Shown in pieces: positions 41,690 to 50,045 of a stretch of 64,000 bases of DNA. A program made the translations under genes and the position numbers. Source of the DNA: Palsa-504 sp963800415 (GTDB lineage Bacteria; Actinomycetota; Actinomycetes; Streptosporangiales; Streptosporangiaceae); NCBI GenBank assembly GCA_963800415.1, contig CAWDBS010000072.1, forward strand, positions 1 through 64,000, written 5' to 3'. The notes under the pieces are model-generated. The model saw only the letters and a list, made by a program, of their open reading frames with translations, was not told where the DNA came from and did no database searches. Within the stretch, counting starts at the first letter, position 1. Every line of letters starts with the position of its first letter.

Positions 41690-43841
41690 GCCTGTTCGGC
41701 CACGGAGCTCGACGATTAGCGGTCTGGATCACCCAGGCCAGCACCAGGGCCTCCTCCAGCCACGCGTCGTAGCGGCCGCTGCGGCCGCCGTGGCCGGCCT
41801 CCATCTCGGTCTTGAGCAGGAACGGGCCGCCCTGGGCGGTGGCGCGCAGCGTGGCCATCCACTTGGCCGGCTCATGGTAGCTGACTCGCGTGTCGTTCAG
41901 GCCGGTCAGTGCGAAGATCGGCGGGTAGGCCTGGCCGGTGACGTTCTCGTACGGCGTGTACGACTTCATGTACGCGTAGACCTCGGGGTCGTGCAGCGGG
42001 TCTCCCCACTCCTCCCATTCGGTCACGGTCAGCGGCAGCGACGGGTCCAGGATCGTGGTCAGTGCGTCGACGAACGGCACCTGGGCCACGATCCCGCCGA
42101 ACGCCTCGGGCGCCATGTTGGCCACCGCGCCCATCAGCAGGCCGCCCGCCGAACCGCCCCGCGCCACCAGCCGGTCCGAGGACGTCCAGCCCTGCTGCGC
42201 CAGGTGCTGCGCGCACGCGATGAAGTCGGTGAACGTGTTCTTCTTGTGCAGCAGCTTGCCGTCGGTGTACCACGACCGGCCCATCTCGCCACCGCCCCTG
42301 ATATGCGCGATCGCGTAGACGAAACCCCGGTCGAGCAGCGACAGCACCGGGATGGAGAAACTGGGGTCCCGCGAGATCTCGTAGCTGCCGTAGCCGTAGA
42401 GCAGGCACGGCGCCGAACCGTCCCGCGGCATGCCCTTGCGGCACACCAGTGAGATCGGCACCCGGGTGCCGTCGGCGGCCACCGCCCACTCCCGGTACTG
42501 CTCGTAGTCCTCTCCCCTGTACGGCACGCCGGACGGCGAGGGGAGCACCGGCTGGCGCTTGAGCAGGGTGAGCTCGCCGGTGGCCATGTCGCAGTCGTAC
42601 ACCGAGCCCGGGGTCACCAGCGAGGTGTAGGACAGCCGGAACCGGCTGGCCTGGAACTCGGGGTTGTTTCCCGGTCCGACCCGGTAGAGGGGCTCCGCGA
42701 AGGCGACCTCTTGCTCGCCGTCCTTACGCAGGATCCGCAGGCCGGTCAGGCCGTCGCGGCGGAAGTACACCACGGTGTAGTCCGCGAACGCGTCCACGCC
42801 GAGCAGCCGGGTGTCGGCCCGGTGCGGGACCAGCGGGGTCCACGTGCCCGGATCGGCCAGCGGGGCGGTGGCGATCTCGAAGTTCTCCGCGCCGTCGTTG
42901 TGCAGGATGAGCAGGTGGTCTCCTTCGTCGGGGGGCCCGGGGGGCTCTTGGGTTCGTCCCTTCGGAGTCAGCGGAGCATGATCCACCTGGTAGTCCACGC
43001 CCTGCCGGCGCGGCGCCACCACGGTGAACTCCCCGTCCGGGCCGGCCGCGTCGAGCAGCCACACCTCGCTGGTCAGCACGCTGGCCGACCTGATCATCAG
43101 GTAGCTCTCGCTGCGGGTCAGGCCCACGTATACATGGAAGCGCTCGTCCGGCTCCTCGAACACCATGGTGTCCTCGGCGGCCGGGGTGCCGATCCGGTGC
43201 CGCCAGACCCGGTACGGCCGCCAGGCGTCGTCCACGGTCGTGTAGAACACGGTGGAGCCGTCCAGGGACCACGCGCAGCCGGCGTAGGTGTCCGGGATCT
43301 CATCCGGCAGCGTCGCCCCGGTGGCCAGGTCCTTGATCCGCAGCGTGAACCGCTCGTTGCCCGCGAAGTCGGTGGAGAAAGCCAGCCAGCGCTGGTCCGG
43401 GCTGGTCCGGAACGCGCCGAGGCTGAAGAAGTCGTGGCCCAGGGCGAGTTCGTTGCCGTCGAGCAGTTCTTCCTCCCCGTCGAGCGGCTTGCCGTCTTCG
43501 GCCACGGGCGGGGTGACCTCGCCGGGCTGGACCGCGCGCCGGCAGAACACTGAGTACTGCTTGCCCTCGACCGTCCTGGAGTAATGCCACCAGCCGCCCT
43601 TGCGCACCGGGACGGACAGGTCGCTCTCCTGCGTGCGCGCCTTGATCTCGGTGAAGATCTGCTCGCGCAGCGGGGCCAGGTCGGCGGTGACCGCGTCCGT
43701 GTAGGCGTTCTCGGCCCTCAGGTAGTCGATGGTGTCCGGGTCATCCTTTTCGGCGAGCCAGGCGTACTCATCGATCACGGTGTCGCCGTGGAAGGTGCGC
43801 GGGCTGGGGATCTGCTTGGCCTCAGGGGGCTCGGTCGTCAT
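41667..43841 (-). CDS. Prolyl oligopeptidase family serine peptidase (oligopeptidase B-like)
   Basis: 724 residues from ATG 43841. An N-terminal beta-propeller (starting DTVIDEYAWLAEKDDPDTI) precedes an S9 hydrolase domain with HIRGGGEMGRSWYTDGK, the nucleophile in RLVARGGSAGGLLMGA, Asp in LTGLNDTRVSYHEPAKW and His in KTEMEAGHGGRSGRYD. It cleaves short peptides after basic or Pro residues. Its 3' end overlaps the 3' end of the convergent prs gene by 23 bp. Confidence 0.92.
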   Translation of the reverse strand: MTTEPPEAKQIPSPRTFHGDTVIDEYAWLAEKDDPDTIDYLRAENAYTDAVTADLAPLREQIFTEIKARTQESDLSVPVRKGGWWHYSRTVEGKQYSVFCRRAVQPGEVTPPVAEDGKPLDGEEELLDGNELALGHDFFSLGAFRTSPDQRWLAFSTDFAGNERFTLRIKDLATGATLPDEIPDTYAGCAWSLDGSTVFYTTVDDAWRPYRVWRHRIGTPAAEDTMVFEEPDERFHVYVGLTRSESYLMIRSASVLTSEVWLLDAAGPDGEFTVVAPRRQGVDYQVDHAPLTPKGRTQEPPGPPDEGDHLLILHNDGAENFEIATAPLADPGTWTPLVPHRADTRLLGVDAFADYTVVYFRRDGLTGLRILRKDGEQEVAFAEPLYRVGPGNNPEFQASRFRLSYTSLVTPGSVYDCDMATGELTLLKRQPVLPSPSGVPYRGEDYEQYREWAVAADGTRVPISLVCRKGMPRDGSAPCLLYGYGSYEISRDPSFSIPVLSLLDRGFVYAIAHIRGGGEMGRSWYTDGKLLHKKNTFTDFIACAQHLAQQGWTSSDRLVARGGSAGGLLMGAVANMAPEAFGGIVAQVPFVDALTTILDPSLPLTVTEWEEWGDPLHDPEVYAYMKSYTPYENVTGQAYPPIFALTGLNDTRVSYHEPAKWMATLRATAQGGPFLLKTEMEAGHGGRSGRYDAWLEEALVLAWVIQTANRRAPWPNRLSGRIGS

Positions 43842-43892
43842 GAAAGCCCAGTCTAATAACGGGCTGCCGGCCGGCTTTGGCACCATAGAGCG

Positions 43893-44081
43893 GTGCGAGG
43901 ACATCTGCTGCTCACGAACTGCATCGAGGACGAGGGCACTCGCCCGAACATCAAGCTGGCGCTGAAAGAAGACCGGCTGCTCTGGCTCGACCTGCACGAC
44001 ACCGACGACAAGACGCAGGCGCTGCTGCGCGAGGTGGTGCGTGCCCCTGCGCCGCAGTCCCCCTGCGGGGGCGGCGAGTAG
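43893..44081 (+). pseudogene. Possible CorA-type N-terminal fragment
   Basis: 62 codons: MRGHLLLTNCIEDEGTRPNI, KLALKEDRLLWLDLHDTDD, KTQALLREVV then PQSPCGGGE and a stop. The WLDL-D-D--T--LLRE pattern recalls the start of CorA-like magnesium transporters, but the rest is absent. It could also be an unrelated short gene; the call is tentative. Confidence 0.35.
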
Positions 44082-44135
44082 CACCGATAGCCTTTCCTGT
44101 GAAGCTTGATGCCTGCGGCGGAAGAGGTGGTTTTC

Positions 44136-45188
44136 GTGACGGAGTGGTCACAGGTTCCCGCTGTCGCGCGGCCCTTGCCTGAGCCCGAGCCGCAGCCGGT
44201 GGTGTCCCCGCTCACCGCCGCCGCGATCTTCATGGTGCTGACGATCCAGCCCGGCGGGGAGGCGGCTGTCAGGGACGTGCTCGGCGACTGGGCCGCCGTG
44301 GCGCGGGCGGTCGGCTTCCGCGCCCCGAACCCTCCCATGGCCTGCGTCGCCGGCGTCGGGTCGAGGGCGTGGGACCGGCTGTTCTCCGGCCCGCGCCCGG
44401 CCGAACTGCACCCGTTCGGTGAACTCGCCGGGGCGGTGCACCACGCCCCCTCCACACCGGGCGACCTGATCTTCCACGTCCGGCATGAGCGGATGGACCT
44501 GTGCTTCGAGTTCGTGACCCAGGCCATGACCCGGCTGGCCGGGGCGGTCACCGTGGTGGACGAGGTGCACGGGTTCCGGTACTTCGACGAACGCGACCTG
44601 CTCGGCTTCGTCGACGGCACCGAGAACCCCGTCGGTGCCGCGGCCGGGACGGCGGCGCTGGTCGGCGATTCCGATCCCGCGTTCGCCGGCGGCAGCTACC
44701 TCGTCGTGCAGAAGTACCTGCACGACATGGCGGCCTGGAACGCCTTGACCACCGAGGACCAGGAGAAGGCGATCGGGCGCTTCAAGCTGTCCGACATCGA
44801 GATGCCGGACGACGTCAAGCCGGCCAACTCGCACGTCGCGCTGAACACCATCGAAGATCCCGACGGCACGGAGCGGCAGATACTGCGGGCCAACATGCCC
44901 TTCGGCGAGGTGGGGCGGGGAGAGTTCGGCACCTACTACGCCGGTTACGCGGCCACCCCGAGCGTGACCGAGCAGATGCTGGTCAACATGTTTATCGGTA
45001 ACCCGCCGGGTAACTTCGACCGCGTCCTTGATTTCTCCACGGCGGTCACCGGCTGCCTGTTCTTCGCGCCGTCTGCGGACTTCCTCGACGACCTTCCCGA
45101 CCCGCCGAGCCCGGCCGGTTCGCAAGCGACGGCCGGGCCGGCGGATGACGGTTCCCTAGGCATCGGCAGCTTGAAGAGGAGCACCTAA
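44136..45188 (+). CDS. DyP-type peroxidase with encapsulin-targeting tail
   Basis: 350 residues from GTG 44136, which follows GGAAGAGGTGG; ATG 44109 is an alternative. Heme peroxidase landmarks: LLGFVDGTENPVG (GxxDG), SYLVVQKYLHDM, the proximal His expected in KPANSHVALN, and GTYYAGYAATPSVTEQML. The last residues, DGSLGIGSLKRST, are the canonical cargo-loading peptide for encapsulin shells. It would use peroxide to oxidise bulky substrates inside the nanocompartment encoded next door. The stop is immediately followed by the TnpB-element relic. Confidence 0.93.
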   Translation: MTEWSQVPAVARPLPEPEPQPVVSPLTAAAIFMVLTIQPGGEAAVRDVLGDWAAVARAVGFRAPNPPMACVAGVGSRAWDRLFSGPRPAELHPFGELAGAVHHAPSTPGDLIFHVRHERMDLCFEFVTQAMTRLAGAVTVVDEVHGFRYFDERDLLGFVDGTENPVGAAAGTAALVGDSDPAFAGGSYLVVQKYLHDMAAWNALTTEDQEKAIGRFKLSDIEMPDDVKPANSHVALNTIEDPDGTERQILRANMPFGEVGRGEFGTYYAGYAATPSVTEQMLVNMFIGNPPGNFDRVLDFSTAVTGCLFFAPSADFLDDLPDPPSPAGSQATAGPADDGSLGIGSLKRST

Positions 45189-45443
45189 CCTTGACATCCT
45201 CCGCCGCCCTTAAGGGCGGGGATTTCAGCCACGACCTTCGGTCGCGCTGTTGGTTCGCGGTTCGCAGGCCCGGCAACCCGCAAGCCGCCCCGCGCAGCCA
45301 CGACGTGCCCCGCCGCAGTACTGCACACGTCCGCTTGGCCATTGCGGATGCGCCGCGAGTAACACGCCCACTGACATTTACAGAGGGAGGGAGCGGCGTT
45401 TCCTCTCAGGCCTGAAGGCCGGGGTCGCCATGCCGCGATCTTA
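45189..45443 (-). mobile_element. TnpB/IS605-type element relic between cargo and shell genes
   Basis: On the minus strand the right-end side codes AAGHVVAARGG, VAGPANREPTARP and EIPALKGGGGCQG, the C-terminal tail of actinobacterial TnpB proteins. Both ends keep hairpins: CCGCCCTTAAGGGCGG at 45204-45219 with the familiar TTGACATCCTCC flank, and GGCC-TGAA-GGCC at 45409-45420. The tnpB body is missing, so this is a non-autonomous, internally deleted derivative of about 255 bp. It fills the whole gap between the peroxidase stop and the encapsulin start. Confidence 0.7.
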
Positions 45444-46241
45444 ATGGACAACCTGTACCGCGAACTCGCTCCGGTCTCCGACGCCGCCTGGGCGGGCATA
45501 GAAGAAGAGGCGCGCCGGACATTCGAGCAGCATGTCGCCGCCCGGCGGGTGGTGGACCTGGCCGGACCCGAAGGTTCGCACCTGGCCAGCGTGAATACCG
45601 GCCACGTGAGTGAGATCGAGGCTCCCGCGGATGGCGTCATCGCGCACCTGCGGGACGCCCGGCCGCTCGTACGGCTGCGGGTCCCGTTCACAGTCAGCCG
45701 GCAAGATGCCGACGACGTCGAGCGCGGCGCGCAGGATGCTGACTGGCAGCCGGTTAAGGACGCGGCCAAGAAGATCGCCTTCGCCGAGGACCGGGCCGTC
45801 TTCGAGGGCTACCCGGCCGCCGGGATCACCGGGATCAGGCAGAGCTCCTCCAACCCGGCGCTCACCCTGCCCGCGGAGGCCCGTGACTACCCCAACGTGG
45901 TCAGCCAGGCGGTGAGCTCACTTCGGCTGGCGGGCGTGGGCGGCCCGTTCTCGCTGCTGCTGTCCGCCGACGCCTACACGATGGTGAGCGAGACCTCCGA
46001 TCACGGCTACCCGATCCGCGAGCACCTGGCCCGCGTCCTCGACGGGGAGATCATCTGGGCGCCGGCGATCGACGGCGCGTTCCTGCTCTCTGCCCGCGGC
46101 GGCGACTTCGAGCTGCGCCTCGGCCAGGACCTGTCGATCGGCTACCTGGCCCACGACGCCGACACCGTGCAGCTGTACTTCCAGGAATCCCTGACCTTCC
46201 TGGTCTACACCGCCGAAGCCAGCGTCGCCCTGATCCCCTAG
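45444..46241 (+). CDS. Encapsulin shell protein
   Basis: 265 residues of the HK97-like encapsulin fold (family 1): NLYRELAPVSDAAWAGIEEE at the N-terminus, RRVVDLAGPEGSHLASVNTG, KKIAFAEDRAVFEGYPAAGI, PFSLLLSADAYTMVSETSDH, and QDLSIGYLAHDADTVQLYFQ near the end. It self-assembles into a nanocompartment around the tagged peroxidase. ATG 45444 has no visible Shine-Dalgarno: the upstream bases are the relic's CCGCGATCTTA, so translation signals may have been altered by the insertion. Confidence 0.95.
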   Translation: MDNLYRELAPVSDAAWAGIEEEARRTFEQHVAARRVVDLAGPEGSHLASVNTGHVSEIEAPADGVIAHLRDARPLVRLRVPFTVSRQDADDVERGAQDADWQPVKDAAKKIAFAEDRAVFEGYPAAGITGIRQSSSNPALTLPAEARDYPNVVSQAVSSLRLAGVGGPFSLLLSADAYTMVSETSDHGYPIREHLARVLDGEIIWAPAIDGAFLLSARGGDFELRLGQDLSIGYLAHDADTVQLYFQESLTFLVYTAEASVALIP

Positions 46242-46277
46242 AACCCTAGGAACCAGCCGCGCCGCTTTGACGGCCGG

Positions 46278-46583
46278 TCACTCGTACCGGGTGGGCGGGT
46301 ACGGGTGGCGCTCGTCGACGGGGCGGATCTCGCCCTTGTCGGCTTCGCGCAGGAGCTCAGCCCGCTCCTCCTGCCACTCCTCGGTCTGGGTGATGTCCTC
46401 GGGCAGGGGCGGCGTGTCCGTGGCGGGCGGCACCTCGTCAGGGTCGTAGGGGTCGAGCCCGGCGGCGACGCGCTCTTCCTCGGTGAGGTGGGCAAGCTGG
46501 TCGTCATCGAGGTGCTGCGGCATGCCCCCGTGCTCGCGGCGGTCCCGGTGGAACCGCTCGGGGAAGTCATCTTGCTCTGACAT
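46278..46583 (-). CDS. Small acidic hydrophilic protein
   Basis: 101 residues from ATG 46583 after GGAGGCG: SEQDDFPERFHRDRREHGGM, DDDQLAHLTEEERVAAGLDP, EDITQTEEWQEERAELL. No membrane segments and no family that I recognise. The rich Asp/Glu content suggests a flexible protein. It is convergent with encapsulin. Confidence 0.6.
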   Translation of the reverse strand: MSEQDDFPERFHRDRREHGGMPQHLDDDQLAHLTEEERVAAGLDPYDPDEVPPATDTPPLPEDITQTEEWQEERAELLREADKGEIRPVDERHPYPPTRYE

Positions 46584-46776
46584 CGCGCCTCCTCCGGTAT
46601 CAGCGGTGTGGTCTACGCTACCCGGCGGGGACGCATCGACTCGAGGTGGCCTGGGCTTCGAGGTCACCTCGCTTTCACCTGAAACATTAGATGGTTATCG
46701 GAAGCCGCCGGGCAAGACTGGCTGATTACATTTAGCCACTACTGAGTTAGTACTCAATGAATTACGCTGGGTAGCC

Positions 46777-46859
46777 TGTGGATGAGCTGTGCATAAGCAG
46801 TGGATAACCGCCGTAACATGCGGATAACTGCCGGTGATCTGTGGACATCGTGTGGACAC
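46777..46859. promoter_or_regulatory. Cluster of five helically phased DnaA-box-like 9-mers
   Basis: TGTGGATGA (46777), AGTGGATAA (46799), TGCGGATAA (46819), TGTGGACAT (46840) and TGTGGACAC (46851), all in one orientation. Each matches TGTGGATAA or TGTGGACAA at 8 of 9 positions. Start-to-start distances are 22, 20, 21 and 11 bp, near whole helical turns. An AT-rich patch (46858-46880) follows. No replication gene is adjacent. Confidence 0.6.
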
Positions 46860-47074
46860 AGAAAAACCAAAAATGAATTGCCGCAGACTCTTGCGCGACC
46901 GCCAGGAAAGCAGTAGAAATACTTTCACCGTTGGAAACGGGAACCGTCCGGGGGCGACTCCGGGACGCGGGAGAGGTCAGGAAACTGGCACTTCGCGCGG
47001 GTACTCGGTACCGGCGGGCGGCGTGCGATGCCGGGTTGCCGGGCAACCGGCGGCTTAGCGTGGCGCGGCCTGGC

Positions 47075-47120
47075 AAGGCCCCCTCCATCTCATACATGGA
47101 GGGGGCCTTGTTCTATTCTG
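47075..47120 (+). terminator. Strong Rho-independent-like terminator
   Basis: AAGGCCCCCTCCAT and ATGGAGGGGGCCTT, a perfect 14-bp stem around a 7-base loop, followed by GTTCTATTCTG. With no protein gene upstream on the plus strand, it probably ends a small RNA. Confidence 0.8.
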
Positions 47121-47431
47121 TCCGATAAGAACATTGTGCCAGGACGAGCCCGCTCGCAAACATGGCGGCGGAGCGTAGTTCACCGTGTCAGTGTGGCAGG
47201 GCCCGCCCGCCGCTAACAGCTTGAAACGGCGTCCACCAGGAGCTTACGGTGGGAAGTGCGCCCGGACCGATTTCGGGCGGTGCCAGCTTCGTCGCTGGGG
47301 CACTGTCAGCTGGGGCACTGTCATGAGAGTTCACCGATCGGGTCGGCGGAACGTGATCTTGCTGAGCACGCGGGCCGTCCCGGACTCCGGTATCCGGCAG
47401 ACCGCGCGGCTGCGCGCCGCGGTTCCGGTTC

Positions 47432-47689
47432 ATGCGCACCGGAGCGCTGCTCACGGTCATCGGCGTGATGCGGCTGGCGCGGACGGCGCGGGCACGGTGG
47501 CGGATCAGCCTCGCGTTCTGCGGCGTGCTGCTCGAGGTCCTGGGCCACTCGGTGCTCACCGGCCCGGTCAGGGGCGCCGCTGACCTGCTCGGACTGGTCG
47601 TCGTCACGGTCGCCGTGCTGAAGAGCGGCGGGCCCGCCGACGCTCGCCGCTCGGCCCTCCCGCAGGCCGGGGCGCGCTGGCACGGTTAA
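47432..47689 (+). CDS. Small two-helix membrane protein
   Basis: 85 residues: MRTGALLTVIGVMRLARTAR, then ISLAFCGVLLEVLGHSVLTG and GAADLLGLVVVTVAVLKSGG. It is a plausible inner-membrane protein without a recognisable family. There is no clear ribosome site, so confidence is limited. Confidence 0.45.
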   Translation: MRTGALLTVIGVMRLARTARARWRISLAFCGVLLEVLGHSVLTGPVRGAADLLGLVVVTVAVLKSGGPADARRSALPQAGARWHG

Positions 47690-47726
47690 GCACCAGGCCG
47701 GGAGGCCCTTTCGCTGAGCGGCCGCG

Positions 47727-48941
47727 TCAGCTCGCGTTCCACTGCACGCGCAGGCCGGGGGGCTTGCGGAAGACCAGGCCACGTGGCGCGCTCGGGTAGC
47801 GGGGATCCAGGCGGAGCCCGGGGAGCCGGGTCAGCAGGGTCTCGACGGCGACCTGCGCCTCCAGCCGGGCCAGGTGGGCGCCGAGGCAGAAATGCGGGCC
47901 GTGCGCGAAGGCCAGGTGGCGTCCGGCGTTGGTCCGGCGGACGTTGAACATGTCGGGGGCGCCGAAGACCACCGGGTCCCGGTTAGCTCCGGCGATGGAC
48001 ACCGTAACCTGGTCGCCGGCCCGGATGACGGCGCCGCCGAGCCGCGTGTCACTGGTTGCGTACCGGTCGACCACCGCCGCGGCCGGCTCGAGCCGCAGCG
48101 ACTCCTCGACCGCCGCCGCCACCAGGCCAGGGTCGGCGAGCACCAGGGCGAGCTGGGCGGGGGAGGAGAGCAGGTGAAGCAGGGCGTTGGCGATCATCCC
48201 CTCGGTGGTCTCGATTCCGCCGAACATCAGCACCGCCGCGTTCGAGATGGCCTCATCCTCGGTCAGCGGCGTCTCGGCCAGCGGCCCGGCGACCTGCGCC
48301 AGCAGGGCAGCGGACCCCGGGGCCGCGATCACCGCACGCAGGCTGGCGGCGAGTTCGGCGAAGGCCGCGGTCCCGGCCGGGCCGACCGCGGCACGGTCGC
48401 CGGCCGGGTCCTGAGCGGCTTCGGCCTGGACCGCGGCCACGATCCCGTCGTACCAGGCGAGGACCTGCCCCGGATCGGCCTGGTCAAGGCCGAGCACCTC
48501 CGCCATGACGGTGACCGCGAGCGGTCCGGCCACGGTCCGGCGCAGCTCGGCCGCGCGGTGCGGCTCGATGGCCGACACCAGGCGGCCGGTCTCGGTCCGG
48601 GTGAACGAGGCGAGCCGCGCGTGCACCTGGTCGTGCCGGAAGGCGCGGTTGAACGGAACCCGGTGGCGCGCGTGCGACGTGCCGTCCAGCGAGAGCATGC
48701 TCGGCCCGACTACCTTGGCCGTGGAGAAACGAGGATCATCGACGGTAAACGTCCGGGCGTCACGGAGCACCGCCACGGCCAGGTCGTACCCGGTGACGAG
48801 CCAGGCGCCGAGGACCGGCACCCAGCTGACCGGCGCGACGCCGCGTAGCCGGGCCAGCACCGGATGCGGATCGGTCTCCAGGTCGGCCAACGCGACCGGG
48901 CTGGCCGGCGTGCCGGGCGGAGCATCGACTCTGTCGGTCAA
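47727..48941 (-). CDS. Cytochrome P450 (CYP107-like length)
   Basis: 404 residues. I-helix motif MFGGIETTEGM (Gly-Ile in place of Ala-Gly-x), K-helix EESLRLEP (ExxR), and heme loop FAHGPHFCLGAHLAR with the axial Cys. The ARHRVPFNRAFR and NRDPVVFG blocks fit soluble actinobacterial P450s. The divergent I-helix might alter oxygen activation. No partner ferredoxin is adjacent. Confidence 0.92.
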   Translation of the reverse strand: MTDRVDAPPGTPASPVALADLETDPHPVLARLRGVAPVSWVPVLGAWLVTGYDLAVAVLRDARTFTVDDPRFSTAKVVGPSMLSLDGTSHARHRVPFNRAFRHDQVHARLASFTRTETGRLVSAIEPHRAAELRRTVAGPLAVTVMAEVLGLDQADPGQVLAWYDGIVAAVQAEAAQDPAGDRAAVGPAGTAAFAELAASLRAVIAAPGSAALLAQVAGPLAETPLTEDEAISNAAVLMFGGIETTEGMIANALLHLLSSPAQLALVLADPGLVAAAVEESLRLEPAAAVVDRYATSDTRLGGAVIRAGDQVTVSIAGANRDPVVFGAPDMFNVRRTNAGRHLAFAHGPHFCLGAHLARLEAQVAVETLLTRLPGLRLDPRYPSAPRGLVFRKPPGLRVQWNAS

Positions 48942-49272
48942 GGGAACCGCTCCGCGCAGCTGGGAATGGACGTGCTAGTCGGCATCAAGGGCCAAAATAC
49001 CTCCGCTATGTCACGAAACGTGTGACCGGTGCAGCTGGCAGCGGGCTCCGGGCCTGGGCAGGCCGGGGGAGGAGCAGCCGGCTGACCACACTCGCCGAGC
49101 ACGCCCGCGGCTAGCTCCGCGGCCGGGTGTGTCAGTTGAGCCGTGGATGGCCGCGACACCCGCGTCGCAGTTCAATATCCGTCAGCTGACCGATGTATTG
49201 CACTGCAAATTGCAGCAGTATTTTCGATGCAACGAGCACCGAGCACGTCAGTTGAGGAACCGGATAGACGCT
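48942..49272. other. Intergenic region between divergent P450 and HATPase genes
   Basis: About 330 bp. I see no third gene; the open frame from 49129 lacks family resemblance before ATG 49273. Promoters for both divergent genes are expected here but no clear operator was found. Confidence 0.4.
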
Positions 49273-49731
49273 ATGGCACCGACTCGTCCGACCAAACTGC
49301 AACAACGCCGCCTCAGGCTGATCAGGGAACCAACCGCGGCGGGCGAAGCCCGCCGTCAGGTCCGCGCGATCATAGATGCCTGGAATGTCCCTGTCGATCC
49401 CGACATCGCGGTCCTGCTCACCAGCGACTTGGTAACCAATGCCATCAGGCACGGAGATGGTGAGACCATCATGCTTGCCATCAGGCGCTCCGGCAGTCAT
49501 CTGCGTATTGACATCTACGACACATCCCGTTCCCTGCCTATGGCGGCGGACGAACCAGGCCGTACGGATACTGGACGCGGGCTGGTGCTGGTCGCCGCCC
49601 TATCGACCGAATGGGGCTCTTTCCGTACCCCTGCGGGGAAGGCCGCGTACTTCACGCTCGCGTTCCAGCCAGATCTGCCCCTGGCCGGCGGCTGCGCGTC
49701 CGCGTCCGCGGGCGACACGTGGAGACTGTGA
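49273..49731 (+). CDS. ATP-binding regulatory protein (anti-sigma/HATPase type)
   Basis: 152 residues with a GHKL/HATPase fold: EARRQVRAIIDAWNV, DIAVLLTSDLVTNAIRHGDG (N-box), DIYDTSRSLP (G1-like) and TGRGLVLVAALSTEWG (G2). This is the RsbW-like small kinase family abundant in streptomycetes. It is followed by a DUF397 gene 75 bp on, a pairing often seen with such regulators. Partner sigma factor or antagonist is not nearby. Confidence 0.85.
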   Translation: MAPTRPTKLQQRRLRLIREPTAAGEARRQVRAIIDAWNVPVDPDIAVLLTSDLVTNAIRHGDGETIMLAIRRSGSHLRIDIYDTSRSLPMAADEPGRTDTGRGLVLVAALSTEWGSFRTPAGKAAYFTLAFQPDLPLAGGCASASAGDTWRL

Positions 49732-49805
49732 GCCGCGATCCCGTCTGGCTCGCCGGCCCCGCTAGTTGCATATCTAACAAAGGCACCAACCATTGAAGGG
49801 GTAAC

Positions 49806-50045
49806 GTGGGAAGCACTACACTCAGGAGCTCTCACAAACGGCCGAGTTCAGGTTTTTGCTGGATTAAGAGCTCTCTGAGTTACGCCAACGGCAATTGCGT
49901 CGAGGTGGCGGGCCTGCCCGGTGGCGAGATCGGCGTTCGCAACAGCAGGGACTCCGGAGGGCCGGTCCTCCGGTTCACGTCGGATGAGTGGCGTGCCTTT
50001 CTCGGAGGCGTGCGAAACGGGGAATTCGACAGTTTCAGCAGGTAA
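49806..50045 (+). CDS. DUF397 protein
   Basis: 79 residues from GTG 49806 after AAGGGGTAAC. Core: SLSYANGNCVEVAGLPGGEI, GVRNSRDSGGPVLRFTSDEW, RAFLGGVRNGEF, which is the DUF397 signature. These are small developmental regulators usually paired with an Xre-type DNA-binding protein, which is absent here; the adjacent HATPase gene is the usual third member. Confidence 0.88.
   Translation: MGSTTLRSSHKRPSSGFCWIKSSLSYANGNCVEVAGLPGGEIGVRNSRDSGGPVLRFTSDEWRAFLGGVRNGEFDSFSR

Larger units (their letters stand above)
46584..47431. other. Long non-coding region with DnaA-like boxes and a possible small RNA
   Basis: 848 bp with no protein gene that I can support. It holds an inverted repeat GAGT/ACTC at about 46744-46755, the DnaA-like cluster, an AT-rich patch, about 190 bp of GC-rich potential RNA, and a strong terminator at 47075-47109. 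The latter implies a plus-strand transcript ending there. Confidence 0.5.

Noticed and set aside
45189..45443. Riboswitch or leader between peroxidase and encapsulin genes
   Set aside because: The hairpins and the minus-strand tail codons match TnpB-element ends better than any riboswitch core known to me.
46777..46880. Chromosomal oriC
   Set aside because: Only five boxes and no dnaA, dnaN or rnpA/rpmH nearby; actinobacterial oriC has many more boxes between dnaA and dnaN.
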